The notes under the pieces are model-generated. The model ran no database searches and was not told the origin of the DNA. It was given only the letters and a program-made list of their open reading frames with translations. A stretch of 64,000 bases of DNA, from contig CANQFB010000002.1 in NCBI GenBank assembly GCA_947598205.1, positions 1 to 64,000 on the forward strand, written 5' to 3'. Below, piece after piece: positions 7,327 to 14,914 of the stretch (within the stretch, counting starts at the first letter, position 1; every line of letters begins with the position of its first letter). Source of the stretch: an uncultured Clostridia bacterium (GTDB taxonomy: Bacteria; Bacillota; Clostridia; Christensenellales; Borkfalkiaceae). The position numbers were made by a program, and so were the translations under genes.

Positions 7327-9516
7327 ATGAAAAGACGCTTAACTAAAATCACGGCTCTCCTTTTGACACTTGTACTGTCTTGCACATTTATACTTACAGC
7401 GTGCAATTCCAAGAATGAAAATCGTAATGAGGGACAAAAGCCAGACATCACCATAGAGGAGCCTAGTGTTTCTGAACCTGGTAATGATACGCCGCATAAT
7501 CCTGAAGCGGGAGAGGATGACCCTCCAAAGGTTGATCCTCCAGTTATCCCCGACGAAAGTAAGGGCGTAGAAATTGTTTTGCCCGAAAACGTAGATCGTG
7601 AAATTCTTTCTTACACATATGCATCAATCTCTTTAGATTTGATGTCTTATGGATATGAAGTTTTTAATGGCTATATCACGACTTCGCGTGGTGATGAATA
7701 CGGCATTGCTTATACTGATTATGAAGATGCTATTAAGTTCGAAAACGATGAAAAGATATATGTTTCTACTGGCTTTTTAGCTTTCTCCATCGATGAATCG
7801 ATTAGTGGAACCGACGATTTGTTAATCGTCCAACCCGTAGATGAAAATGCCGAGGATATTGTTGATGAATCCTATGGATATGTATTGGCCTGCATCGAAA
7901 ATGGAATCCCTGCTGGGCACTTTGTTGTAAACAATACATATGTTATATATGTAGTCGAAAACGGAAAAGTTGATATTAAAGCACTTGAGAATAAGCCAGA
8001 GAACTATGATTTATCGCTTGGGACTATTTACGACTATGACAAACAAGATGTCATCTATGTCCCCTTTGATGATATCGACTCCTCTCCAATAGGATATATC
8101 CCACTAACAGAAGAAATAGACTATGAAGCAATTAAAACAAATCTTTACAATGTTATCGCGGAACAGCAGTCGAAAGGCTATGCGATTCAAACAATCACCA
8201 TCTCCTTCTTGTCTGTCGATACGTTAAATGCGCTATATGGCATTTTAGCCCAAGGTGATACGTTAAACGGTTACTCATTTGATACATTGAATGGAATTGA
8301 ATTTGATAGCGCAAAACAGTACATCCATTTCAATGAGGATGGTTCTATTACGCTGAAAGATTTGCCTCCTATTCCCGTTACTCAATACAAGAGTATTTTT
8401 GATTGGCTTGTTGATGCGTTGGTTTTGGTCGGGGCTGGGGCATTAGCCATCGTAAGTATTACATTCCTTGGGCCTGCTGGAGGTGTCATTGCGGCGGGAG
8501 TGCTTGGAGCAGGCATAGAATACTTTAGCCAAACTGTATTAGGCGGAAAGAAGTTTTCAGAAGTGAATTGGGCAAAAGTCGGAATTATGGCAATTTCTGG
8601 TGCACTTGGTGCCATGGTTCCTTGCGCTGGTACGCTAGGATATATCGCTGCAGGTGCAGTTGGGGGATTGACAAGTGCTGCGCTCACTGCCGTGGACGGC
8701 GGAAGTTGGGAAGACATCCTCGTATCAGCTACCACGGGCGCATTGACTTCCATGCTCATGCACGGATTGTTTTCCTCATGCTTTCCAGCGGGAACACAAG
8801 TTCTAACGCAGAAAGGTTATTTGCCAATCGAACTCGTAACTGTCGGTACGTTGGTCGCCTCTTACAATATTTATGCTAATAAAATGGAGTGGAAGCCTGT
8901 CCTCGAAACATATACAAACTATACAAATAGCTTGGTTCGTGTTAATTTTTCAAATGGTGATAGCATTCTCTCCACGGCAACACATCCATATTATGTACTC
9001 TCTTCCAATGCTTACATCTCTGCGGGACAGCTAAAGGCGGGTGATGAACTCTTATCAATTAATGGTGAGCTTTTTGTCACGTCGATTGAGGAAATTTGTT
9101 TGACTTCGGAAATCCCAGTCTATAATTTTCATGTTGCCGATAACAACAACTATCTGGTTGATGACTCAAGTGTACTCGTCCATAACAGTTGCAAACACCA
9201 AGGGTCCGAGTGGAAAAAAACGAGAAGTAACTTTTGGCAAGAAGAATCTAAATTGCAAAAGTATGCTGGGAAGTTGTATGAACTTACAGATGATAACTTG
9301 GCGTTGATGTCAAAAGGAAAAGCACCGCTAGATTCCTTTAATAGGCACCTTGAACTGCATCATATAGAAGGCATAAATAACAACATGTCCAACATTATTC
9401 CACTAGATAAGGCAACACATACCGCTTTCCATCAAGCAAAAGGTTATGTTGGTTTTACGGCACAGGATTTGATGGATTTTCTTAAGGAAATTAACCTACT
9501 CGATATCTTTTTCTAG
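7327..9516 (+). CDS. Lipoprotein polymorphic toxin: Hint domain and C-terminal HNH-type nuclease
   Basis: 729 residues, GGGAGG ribosome site. Order of parts: lipoprotein signal ending in LTAC with lipid Cys26; a low-complexity Pro/Glu/Asp linker (about 30-80); an unrecognised domain (80-358); a glycine/alanine-rich hydrophobic region (359-484) that may form membrane hairpins; a Hint autoprocessing domain (Cys485-Ser621, opening CFPAGTQVLTQKGY, with ATHPYYVL, closing VLVHNS); and a 108-residue toxin tip. The tip has LELHHIEG (His678, His679), Asn689, His698 and His702, an HNH/Endo VII arrangement close to the LHH type. Hint domains in such toxins cut the chain before the tip and release it. 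Nuclease activity and release are inferred from family knowledge. The putative immunity gene starts 9 bases downstream. Confidence 0.8.
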   Translation: MKRRLTKITALLLTLVLSCTFILTACNSKNENRNEGQKPDITIEEPSVSEPGNDTPHNPEAGEDDPPKVDPPVIPDESKGVEIVLPENVDREILSYTYASISLDLMSYGYEVFNGYITTSRGDEYGIAYTDYEDAIKFENDEKIYVSTGFLAFSIDESISGTDDLLIVQPVDENAEDIVDESYGYVLACIENGIPAGHFVVNNTYVIYVVENGKVDIKALENKPENYDLSLGTIYDYDKQDVIYVPFDDIDSSPIGYIPLTEEIDYEAIKTNLYNVIAEQQSKGYAIQTITISFLSVDTLNALYGILAQGDTLNGYSFDTLNGIEFDSAKQYIHFNEDGSITLKDLPPIPVTQYKSIFDWLVDALVLVGAGALAIVSITFLGPAGGVIAAGVLGAGIEYFSQTVLGGKKFSEVNWAKVGIMAISGALGAMVPCAGTLGYIAAGAVGGLTSAALTAVDGGSWEDILVSATTGALTSMLMHGLFSSCFPAGTQVLTQKGYLPIELVTVGTLVASYNIYANKMEWKPVLETYTNYTNSLVRVNFSNGDSILSTATHPYYVLSSNAYISAGQLKAGDELLSINGELFVTSIEEICLTSEIPVYNFHVADNNNYLVDDSSVLVHNSCKHQGSEWKKTRSNFWQEESKLQKYAGKLYELTDDNLALMSKGKAPLDSFNRHLELHHIEGINNNMSNIIPLDKATHTAFHQAKGYVGFTAQDLMDFLKEINLLDIFF

Positions 9517-9525
9517 GAGGGTTTT

Positions 9526-10158
9526 ATGAACGCAATCATTGAAGATTACTTAACGATAAAAATCGATACTAAAACATTTGTGCAGTCAATATTAAACGAC
9601 AAAGACCTGCAGAATGAGATAAGTGAGTATCTACCGACTGCGGAAACACAGGCAAGCAGAAAATGGGAAAGTTTTCCCTACATGTTGTCGTTGCGCACGC
9701 ACGGTTTTAATTTGATGCTTATGCTTCAACGGCGATTTTCCAATGGCGTCACACCATCGGGAAAAAGCGGATTATATGATTTTATATATAAGATAGTAAC
9801 ACTTAATGGCTATAGATTTGAATACAATGATTACTATCGAAAACGTTTTCAGTTACTTATGGATGTCGTACCAGATTATGTCGGTGGTAACGATGCTGAA
9901 GAATATATTGATTCGTTTGTTTCAACGCTCCCTGTTTCACTAAATGCAGATCGGAAAAAGAAACAAATAAAAAAAATGATAAAAATTTCGTTTTTGTGTA
10001 AAGGGAAGAACAAACCAAAATGGATTCAAGAGCCAGAATGGCCTGTAATCGACAAGCCTTTGACTTTTATTTCGCAACATAAGAACGGAAACAAATATAC
10101 CTATATCTTTGAAGATATGGACACGATGAGGCACATGGAAATAATACAATATGCATAA
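9526..10158 (+). CDS. Putative immunity protein for the HNH toxin
   Basis: 210 residues, start ATG with GGAGGG upstream, 9 bases after the toxin stop. No signal peptide, so cytoplasmic. The C-terminal part has PKWIQEPEWPVIDKPLTFIS followed by Q, a tryptophan-rich pattern I associate with immunity proteins of polymorphic toxins. No enzyme motif is visible. Position immediately after a toxin tip is the main argument. The N-terminal 140 residues are helical and unrecognised. It would be expected to bind and block the nuclease encoded by the preceding gene. Confidence 0.65.
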   Translation: MNAIIEDYLTIKIDTKTFVQSILNDKDLQNEISEYLPTAETQASRKWESFPYMLSLRTHGFNLMLMLQRRFSNGVTPSGKSGLYDFIYKIVTLNGYRFEYNDYYRKRFQLLMDVVPDYVGGNDAEEYIDSFVSTLPVSLNADRKKKQIKKMIKISFLCKGKNKPKWIQEPEWPVIDKPLTFISQHKNGNKYTYIFEDMDTMRHMEIIQYA

Positions 10159-10221
10159 TGCTTAACAAGCATAGTTGGTTAAAGTTTTAAAATAATGATT
10201 AAAAACACTATACTTCTTGCA

Positions 10222-10269
10222 GTCAAATTAAAGAAGTCAAGAGAAAACTCTTGACTTCTTTAATTTGAC
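10222..10269. terminator. 22-base-pair perfect hairpin after the toxin operon
   Basis: Arms 10222-10243 and 10248-10269 are exact reverse complements with loop AAAA. The stem is AT-rich with a T-rich 3' arm (CTTCTTTAATTT) but no T-run after it. It could end transcription from the left, be read from both sides, or be a transposon or repeat remnant. Confidence 0.6.
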
Positions 10270-10270
10270 T

Positions 10271-10341
10271 CGCCCAAAGGTGTATTCCGATATAAAATTA
10301 AGTTTTTTCTTGATTCCCTATGGAATACACCCTTTTGGGCG
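10271..10341. repeat. Inverted repeat CGCCCAAA..GGTGTATTCC
   Basis: CGCCCAAAGGTGTATTCC (10271-10288) pairs with GGAATACACCCTTTTGGGCG (10322-10341), with two extra bases on the right and a 33-base loop. It begins one base after the preceding hairpin. Confidence 0.6.
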
Positions 10342-10603
10342 CTCTTTTCGTGATATAAAAGAGGAGCGAGAATTCCCAAGAATGGGATTCGCCCCGCGCG
10401 CAACGCTCGGAATACGTCATGCTGCCCCGCGCGCATTTTGATTGCACGAAGCGCGGCACGAGCGCTCTGCGCGAAGTAGCGAAGTCGAAGCATCACCACA
10501 TTATAATAAGGTGATTCCTCGGCGTTGCTCGGAATGACGATTTGGAAGCCAACCCGCATTAGTTGCCTGCAGTGACAGCTGCTCCCTTTCAAAGGGAGCA
10601 GCT
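10342..10603. repeat. Palindrome-rich dispersed-repeat-like spacer
   Basis: Gene-free. Holds ATCACC / GGTGAT around TTATAATAA (10492-10515), a CCTCGGCGTTGCTCGGAATGAC segment resembling dispersed repeats seen in many uncultured clostridial genomes, and a perfect 13-base palindrome AGCTGCTCCCTTT / AAAGGGAGCAGCT with a 1-base loop (10577-10603). The similarity to genome-wide repeats is from memory. Confidence 0.5.
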
Positions 10604-10623
10604 CTTCCTTCATCCTCGTCCGC

Positions 10624-10652
10624 TTGATTTTCTTTCCCCAATATGGTATCAT
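10624..10652 (+). promoter_or_regulatory. Sigma-A promoter of the S41-like gene
   Basis: TTGATT (10624-10629), 17-base spacer, TATCAT (10647-10652), 34 bases before the ATG. Confidence 0.7.
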
Positions 10653-10686
10653 GATAGCGAACATAAGAAATTTTGCGGAGGAGATC

Positions 10687-11961
10687 ATGACGAAAGCGGA
10701 AATTGCAAAAACGATCATCGACATTTGTCAAAAAGACGCCTCTTTCTGCAAAGATCTGAAGGGCGGCGACCCAAAATTCTTTCTATCCCAAATCACAGAG
10801 GATATGTCCGAAAAGGACTTCCTGTTTGCGGTAGATCGATATTTAGCGACTTTCCAAGTGTGGGGGCATCTCTATTTTTATAAGAAACAGCTTTCAAGTT
10901 ATATCGGCTTTCATGTCAGAAGATATGAAAACAGCCTTTTCATTACCCATGCGGAAGAAAATCTACCCCTTTCAAAGGGGGATGAGATTGTCGCCGTTGA
11001 CGGGCAGTCGATCGAAAAAACTGCCGAAAAGTTCCCCGAGTTTTTCAAAAGCGATCTGCCCGACCGCCAAGGTGAACGCTGGGAAACCGTCATAGCAAGT
11101 GCCGACGTAATTACCGTTCGTTCCGAAAAGACAATCGATTACTCCGTTCGGACAGATGTCGAGAGGGGGATTGGAGAACCTTCTTGCGTATGCAAGTTTC
11201 TCAATCAGGATTGTTACTACATAAAACTCACCAATTTCTTTGACGAAGGAGATATTTCGTCAATCGCGAATTATGCCTCAAAAGATATAACTTGCACCAA
11301 AAATCTTATCATAGATTTAAGGAACAACTGCGGCGGGAGCGATACCGTATTTTTGCCGCTTCTGAAATTTTTGCTTGCCGAGGACGATATTAAGTGCGGC
11401 AAGCCGATCTTTACGGGAGAAGATGATATCCTATATACCGAGCGGAATGCAGACGGACGAATTAAGCTCTATAAAGAGTATCTCGAAAGCAGCACTTCCG
11501 ACGAAGTTCGGGGGTATCTCATCGAGCGAATAGAAGAACAGACAAAAAACAAAGGAAAAGGTTTTTTACCTGCAAAACCCGATGAATTTTTGTTCCCGAC
11601 AAGCGGCAGGCGCTCTCCCGAAAAGGTCGTTGTGCTTACCGATTATAATTGCGCTTCTTCGGCGGAAAGTTTCGTGGAGATCGCTTCTCGTTTGCAAAAA
11701 GTGACGGTAATCGGCCGTCCCACAATGGGAGTCAACGATTATGCCAACCTTACATATTTCGACTTTGGAGAATATGTTTTGCATTATCCCACCTCGCGAA
11801 GCAAGGCGATCGACCGCGGGGAAGGGACGAGGGGGAAGGGGCTTCAGCCCGACATTTTCATTCCATGGACGCCGAAACATATCTTTGAAGACATCGATCT
11901 TTCCATAGCGCTTAATTGGTTGACGGCATCAACTCCCAAAGAGGGTAAAAAGAGCCAATGA
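10687..11961 (+). CDS. S41 (C-terminal processing) family peptidase-like protein
   Basis: 424 residues from the ATG at 10687, preceded by GGAGGAGATC; longer upstream starts lie inside the promoter. A PDZ-like segment (about 75-120: ENLPLSKGDEIVAVDGQSIE) is followed by an S41 core: NLIIDLRNNCGGSDTVFLPL, then VVVLTDYNCASSAESFVEIA where Ser324 or Ser325 is the likely nucleophile, and GRPTMGVNDYA. S41 enzymes cut proteins with a Ser-Lys dyad and are usually exported, but no signal peptide is visible here, so it would be cytoplasmic. It stands alone between its promoter and a terminator. The substrate is unknown. Composition is intermediate between island and core. Confidence 0.75.
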   Translation: MTKAEIAKTIIDICQKDASFCKDLKGGDPKFFLSQITEDMSEKDFLFAVDRYLATFQVWGHLYFYKKQLSSYIGFHVRRYENSLFITHAEENLPLSKGDEIVAVDGQSIEKTAEKFPEFFKSDLPDRQGERWETVIASADVITVRSEKTIDYSVRTDVERGIGEPSCVCKFLNQDCYYIKLTNFFDEGDISSIANYASKDITCTKNLIIDLRNNCGGSDTVFLPLLKFLLAEDDIKCGKPIFTGEDDILYTERNADGRIKLYKEYLESSTSDEVRGYLIERIEEQTKNKGKGFLPAKPDEFLFPTSGRRSPEKVVVLTDYNCASSAESFVEIASRLQKVTVIGRPTMGVNDYANLTYFDFGEYVLHYPTSRSKAIDRGEGTRGKGLQPDIFIPWTPKHIFEDIDLSIALNWLTASTPKEGKKSQ

Positions 11962-11975
11962 TAGTTTGGATAAAA

Positions 11976-12003
11976 GAGCCCGACGTTGAAAAACGTCGGG
12001 CTC
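11976..12003. terminator. Bidirectional terminator hairpin
   Basis: GAGCCCGACGTT / AACGTCGGGCTC, 12-base stem with loop GAAA. On the minus strand it is followed by CTTTTATCC, so it is a good terminator for the RloB-like gene; on the plus strand the T-run is weak. Confidence 0.8.
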
Positions 12004-12023
12004 AATCATTCTTTGAGGCAATG

Positions 12024-12680
12024 TCAATGTTCTTCTGGATTGTCAAGAAGGCTCTTAATTTTTCCCGTGATTTCTTCTACTAACTGGCCGACGGTAGAAG
12101 CCGGGATCTGTTCGGAAGGGGGTAGGTCCCCATGCCCCTTCTTTTTTTGCTGTGCAAGAGAAATCGCGGCCTTTTCGTCTCCGTAGGTGCTGAGAATATG
12201 GTAGATTTTCTTCTCGGCCTTCTCATACTGATTATTGGTTTTTTTCTTATAAAGTTCGGAAAATTTTTTACAACATTCAACCGATGTCGTCCACTTTGGC
12301 ATCTTGCCGAAATATGCGGAAAACCATATCTCTATACACGGGTTCGACCACGCGACGAATATATCGTGCTGTTCTGCTTTACGTATGATTTCGTCAAAAT
12401 TCGGGACTTCATCGCGATCAAAAACAATACATTTTTTGCGGTATTGTCTATCCTTTGCCGCAAGAGCTAAAACACGATCGACAAGATCTTGAGTTTTAGC
12501 ATTATTGACATTGATCACCAGCTTTCTCTTCAGATTTTGCGGAATGGCATCGCGTAAACCCTCGAAATAGTTACGTTCAGTCTCTTTTGTATCGGTTAAA
12601 ATCAAGTAATAGAACAATCGCGTTTTGCGCGTAGATTCAGTTCTCGGCTTGCGCCTTCCTCTTCTTTCGTCACGGCTCAT
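12024..12680 (-). CDS. RloB-like protein (putative anti-phage effector)
   Basis: 218 residues, AGGAG overlapping the stop of the upstream ATPase gene, gap of 3 bases. The N-terminus is Arg/Lys-rich. LILTDTKETERNYFEGLRDA matches the TExNYFxGL signature of RloB-family proteins, and KCIVFDRDEVPNFDEII supplies the Asp-x-Asp of a Toprim-like fold. RloB proteins pair with an AAA ATPase (RloA, also AbiL-type systems of lactococci, from memory). Such pairs abort phage infection, and the Toprim-like part may cut nucleic acid. Family call is firm; activity in this organism is inferred. Confidence 0.8.
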   Translation of the reverse strand: MSRDERRGRRKPRTESTRKTRLFYYLILTDTKETERNYFEGLRDAIPQNLKRKLVINVNNAKTQDLVDRVLALAAKDRQYRKKCIVFDRDEVPNFDEIIRKAEQHDIFVAWSNPCIEIWFSAYFGKMPKWTTSVECCKKFSELYKKKTNNQYEKAEKKIYHILSTYGDEKAAISLAQQKKKGHGDLPPSEQIPASTVGQLVEEITGKIKSLLDNPEEH

Positions 12681-12683
12681 ATC

Positions 12684-13931
12684 TCACTCCTTAAAGAAGT
12701 TGAAAGGTTTTAATTCAGGGATTCCGCCATATTTTCCTACAAGATAATTCTTCATATAATTTTCGTCTTTTCTGATTTTTTCTCCATCCTCATCTTCAAA
12801 TTCAGCGAGAGAATAAACCGACGAGCACCCGTTTTCATCTTTATCGACAAACCATATCTCATCTCTGCGTAAAAGGCCGCTATTCAACTGCCATGCATCG
12901 TGCGTGGCAAAGATAAGTTGTGCGTGATTGGGGTTGGTTTCGCGATCCAAAAACATGCCGATAATGGATCGCACGAGAAGAGGATGAAGATGCGCGTGGA
13001 TCTCATCGATTATCATAACGCTGCCCGAAGCAAGCGCCGAGTAGAGGGTAGGATACAGAGAGAACATCTCCAGCGTACCGGTCGATTCTACGCCAAAAGG
13101 AAAAGTCGTCGTTTCGGATGAATCCATCATACGGTGCACCGTTTGTATCTTAACGGACGACCGTTTCTCTTCATTATCAACTTTCTGGACAACAAAATTC
13201 TGGATCCCGCGATCGAAAGATGAGAGAAATTTTACTGTCTTTTGTTGTACTGCTATTTCGTTTACAAAATTTTTCGGCATCATGTGTGAGCGGATAAAAT
13301 TCTCTCCGCTATCGCCAAAGTCGACAAATCTTTGTGCCGCGAACCAATTTTTTACGGTTTCCAATATTTCGATTTTAAGTGTTGCACCAAGGGAGACGAT
13401 CAAGGTCTCCCTGTTCAAAGAGACCTTAAGATTGTCGCGTCGCTCTTCTTCTATTCCGCTTAGATCAAGCGTTTCATCATCTCGGTAAAAGACGCAACGC
13501 ATCTCTTCACGGTTACTTTTTTGTTTATTCAGCCATTCCTCACGCACGCCCGTTTTGTCGATCGTGAATCCGTAATTATAGGTCATATTATCTTGTCCCG
13601 CGTTGAAGTAAACTTCAAACAGCGAAACGCCGGAGGCGCTTTCCGAATGGAGCAAGAAAGGAGTGGCAAGCCGCATTTCATATTCATCTGATTCTGATTT
13701 TCCGCCATAGTTCAAAGAATCGCGGACATAACGATTCATATAATGAAATGCAGCCAGGATATTGGATTTCCCGCTCGCATTTGCACCATATATGGCTGCT
13801 ACGGGGAGGATCCGGTCTTGTCCGAGATGAACGATATGATCCTTAAATTCCGTTCCCTTTGTTGCGGTCATATCGATGATTGCCTCATCCTTGAACGACA
13901 AAAAGTTTTGGAATCTGAATTGAAGTAACAT
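12684..13931 (-). CDS. RloA-like AAA (AAA15/OLD-type) ATPase
   Basis: 415 residues from the ATG at 13931, which has AGAAGG 8 bases upstream; an ATG at 13976 falls between the ribosome site and the -10 box. Walker A GANASGKS (residues 49-56), Walker B VMIIDEIHAHLHP, and ATHD (switch histidine) are visible, as in ABC-like ATPases of the AAA15 group. Residues 56-300 form a long insert. It precedes the RloB-like gene in one operon. The ATPase is thought to sense phage and control its partner. Moderately AT-rich, with its own strong promoter, consistent with acquisition by transfer. Confidence 0.85.
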   Translation of the reverse strand: MLLQFRFQNFLSFKDEAIIDMTATKGTEFKDHIVHLGQDRILPVAAIYGANASGKSNILAAFHYMNRYVRDSLNYGGKSESDEYEMRLATPFLLHSESASGVSLFEVYFNAGQDNMTYNYGFTIDKTGVREEWLNKQKSNREEMRCVFYRDDETLDLSGIEEERRDNLKVSLNRETLIVSLGATLKIEILETVKNWFAAQRFVDFGDSGENFIRSHMMPKNFVNEIAVQQKTVKFLSSFDRGIQNFVVQKVDNEEKRSSVKIQTVHRMMDSSETTTFPFGVESTGTLEMFSLYPTLYSALASGSVMIIDEIHAHLHPLLVRSIIGMFLDRETNPNHAQLIFATHDAWQLNSGLLRRDEIWFVDKDENGCSSVYSLAEFEDEDGEKIRKDENYMKNYLVGKYGGIPELKPFNFFKE

Positions 13932-13964
13932 TTTATGGACCTTCTTTCTTTTTCTTTCCAATTT

Positions 13965-13992
13965 ATTATACATCAAAAAAAAGAAATGTCAA
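13965..13992 (-). promoter_or_regulatory. Sigma-A promoter of the RloA/RloB-like operon
   Basis: On the minus strand TTGACA (13992-13987), 16-base spacer, TATAAT (13970-13965), with TG directly before the -10 box. Start codon 34 bases further on. Confidence 0.85.
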
Positions 13993-14001
13993 CAAAACAA
14001 A

Positions 14002-14079
14002 TGAGATTTTTTCTCCGAAAATAATATATTTTTCTGTCAAATTATGGAAATTTATTATAACAAGTGAGATTTTTTCTCA
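14002..14079. promoter_or_regulatory. Duplicated operator-like palindrome TGAGA-N5-TCTCA
   Basis: TGAGATTTTTTCTCC (14002-14016) and TGAGATTTTTTCTCA (14065-14079) share 14 of 15 bases, 63 bases apart (six helical turns). They lie between the divergent RloA-like and metal-chaperone genes, upstream of the promoter of the operon that encodes a DtxR/MntR-like regulator. The regulator is the natural candidate to bind them; this is inference. Confidence 0.5.
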
Positions 14080-14132
14080 TGAAACGCAAAGTAATTGCAA
14101 TAGATTTTTTGTGAAAATCAAGCATTATGCCC

Positions 14133-14161
14133 TTGACAAACGGTGAAATTTTTGGTACAAT
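14133..14161 (+). promoter_or_regulatory. Sigma-A promoter of the metal-chaperone operon
   Basis: TTGACA (14133-14138), 17-base spacer, TACAAT (14156-14161), 36 bases before the ATG. Confidence 0.85.
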
Positions 14162-14197
14162 CGTTCGCGATGGCGAACTCAAAAGGAGACAAACATC

Positions 14198-14458
14198 ATG
14201 TATGATTTCAAATTAAAGGTCGAGGGGATGCACTGCGGCATGTGTGAAGCGCATGTGAACGACGCCGTGCGCAAGGCCGCTCCCGATGCGAAAAAGGTCA
14301 CATCTTCCGCCTCCAAGGGGGAGACGACGTTTTCTGCCGAAGAGGATTGTCTCGAAGCCGTGAAGGCGGCCATCGAGGAGATGGGCTATCGGGTGCTCTC
14401 GGCGGAGACCCTTCCCCACGAGAAGAAGGGTTTCTTTGCCCGCCTCTTCAAAAAATAA
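14198..14458 (+). CDS. Heavy-metal-associated (CopZ-like) protein
   Basis: 86 residues, AAAGGAG upstream of the ATG. An HMA ferredoxin-like domain with GMHCGMCE, Cys13 and Cys16 as metal ligands, and the closing AAIEEMGYRVLSAE. HMA proteins carry Cu(I) or related metals to transporters in the cytoplasm. The C-terminal basic tail (KKGFFARLFKK) is an extra. It forms an operon with the metal-dependent regulator 38 bases downstream, so a metal-responsive role is likely; which metal is not shown. Confidence 0.85.
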   Translation: MYDFKLKVEGMHCGMCEAHVNDAVRKAAPDAKKVTSSASKGETTFSAEEDCLEAVKAAIEEMGYRVLSAETLPHEKKGFFARLFKK

Positions 14459-14496
14459 GGGGGAAGATCGGGCATCCGTTTGCAAAGGGGGAAGAA

Positions 14497-14862
14497 ATGA
14501 GGACGCACGAATCGGAAGAAATGTATCTCGAGACCATCCTGCTGCTCGGCGGGAAGGGGGGCGGCGTGCACGCGATCGACGTCGCGGGGGAACTCGGCTA
14601 TGCGAAGTCGAGCGTTTCGCGCGCCGTCGGGCTTCTTCTCGGGAAGGGCTATATCTCCGTCAACGAAGCGGATGAGATCACGCTCACCGAGAGCGGCCGC
14701 GCGAAGGCGACGGATATTTACGCCCGCCATCGCGTCATCACCGAGCTTCTCATGCGCATGGGGGCGGACGAAAAACTTGCGGAGGAAAATGCCTGCCGCA
14801 TTGAACATGTCATCTCGCCCGAACTTTTCGAGATCATGAAGAAGTTTTCCAAGAACGCCTGA
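14497..14862 (+). CDS. DtxR/MntR-type metal-dependent regulator
   Basis: 121 residues, GGGGGAAG before the ATG. A winged helix-turn-helix (residues about 6-60: SEEMYLETILLLGGKGGGVH, then VAGELGYAKSSVSRAVGLL, ITLTESGRAKA) is followed by the dimerisation and metal-binding segment with RHRVITELL and ENACRIEHVISPELFEIMK. Family members bind Fe, Mn or similar ions and repress uptake or activate efflux genes. It is a little shorter than MntR and has no SH3-like domain. The palindromes at 14002-14079 are plausible targets. Confidence 0.85.
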   Translation: MRTHESEEMYLETILLLGGKGGGVHAIDVAGELGYAKSSVSRAVGLLLGKGYISVNEADEITLTESGRAKATDIYARHRVITELLMRMGADEKLAEENACRIEHVISPELFEIMKKFSKNA

Positions 14863-14891
14863 AGGCAATAAAATTTCAAGAAAAAAAGAAG

Positions 14892-14914
14892 GCAGGGAGA
14901 TCTCCCTGCTTTTA
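14892..14914. terminator. Bidirectional terminator
   Basis: GCAGGGA-GATC-TCCCTGC followed by TTTTA on the plus strand, and by CTTCTTTTTTT on the minus strand. Serves the regulator gene and the convergent VanZ gene. Confidence 0.85.

Noticed and set aside
8779..9186. Intein inside the lipoprotein gene
   Set aside because: Hint fold is present, but no host-protein homology surrounds it and no homing endonuclease is inserted; a C-terminal nuclease and immunity gene fit a polymorphic toxin better.
10260..10724. Minus-strand frame of 154 codons
   Set aside because: It spans palindromes and the promoter of the S41-like gene, and its product has no recognisable pattern.
14386..14868. Long minus-strand frames opposite the metal-regulator gene
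   Set aside because: Shadow of a GC-rich coding strand; the plus-strand genes have clear domains.
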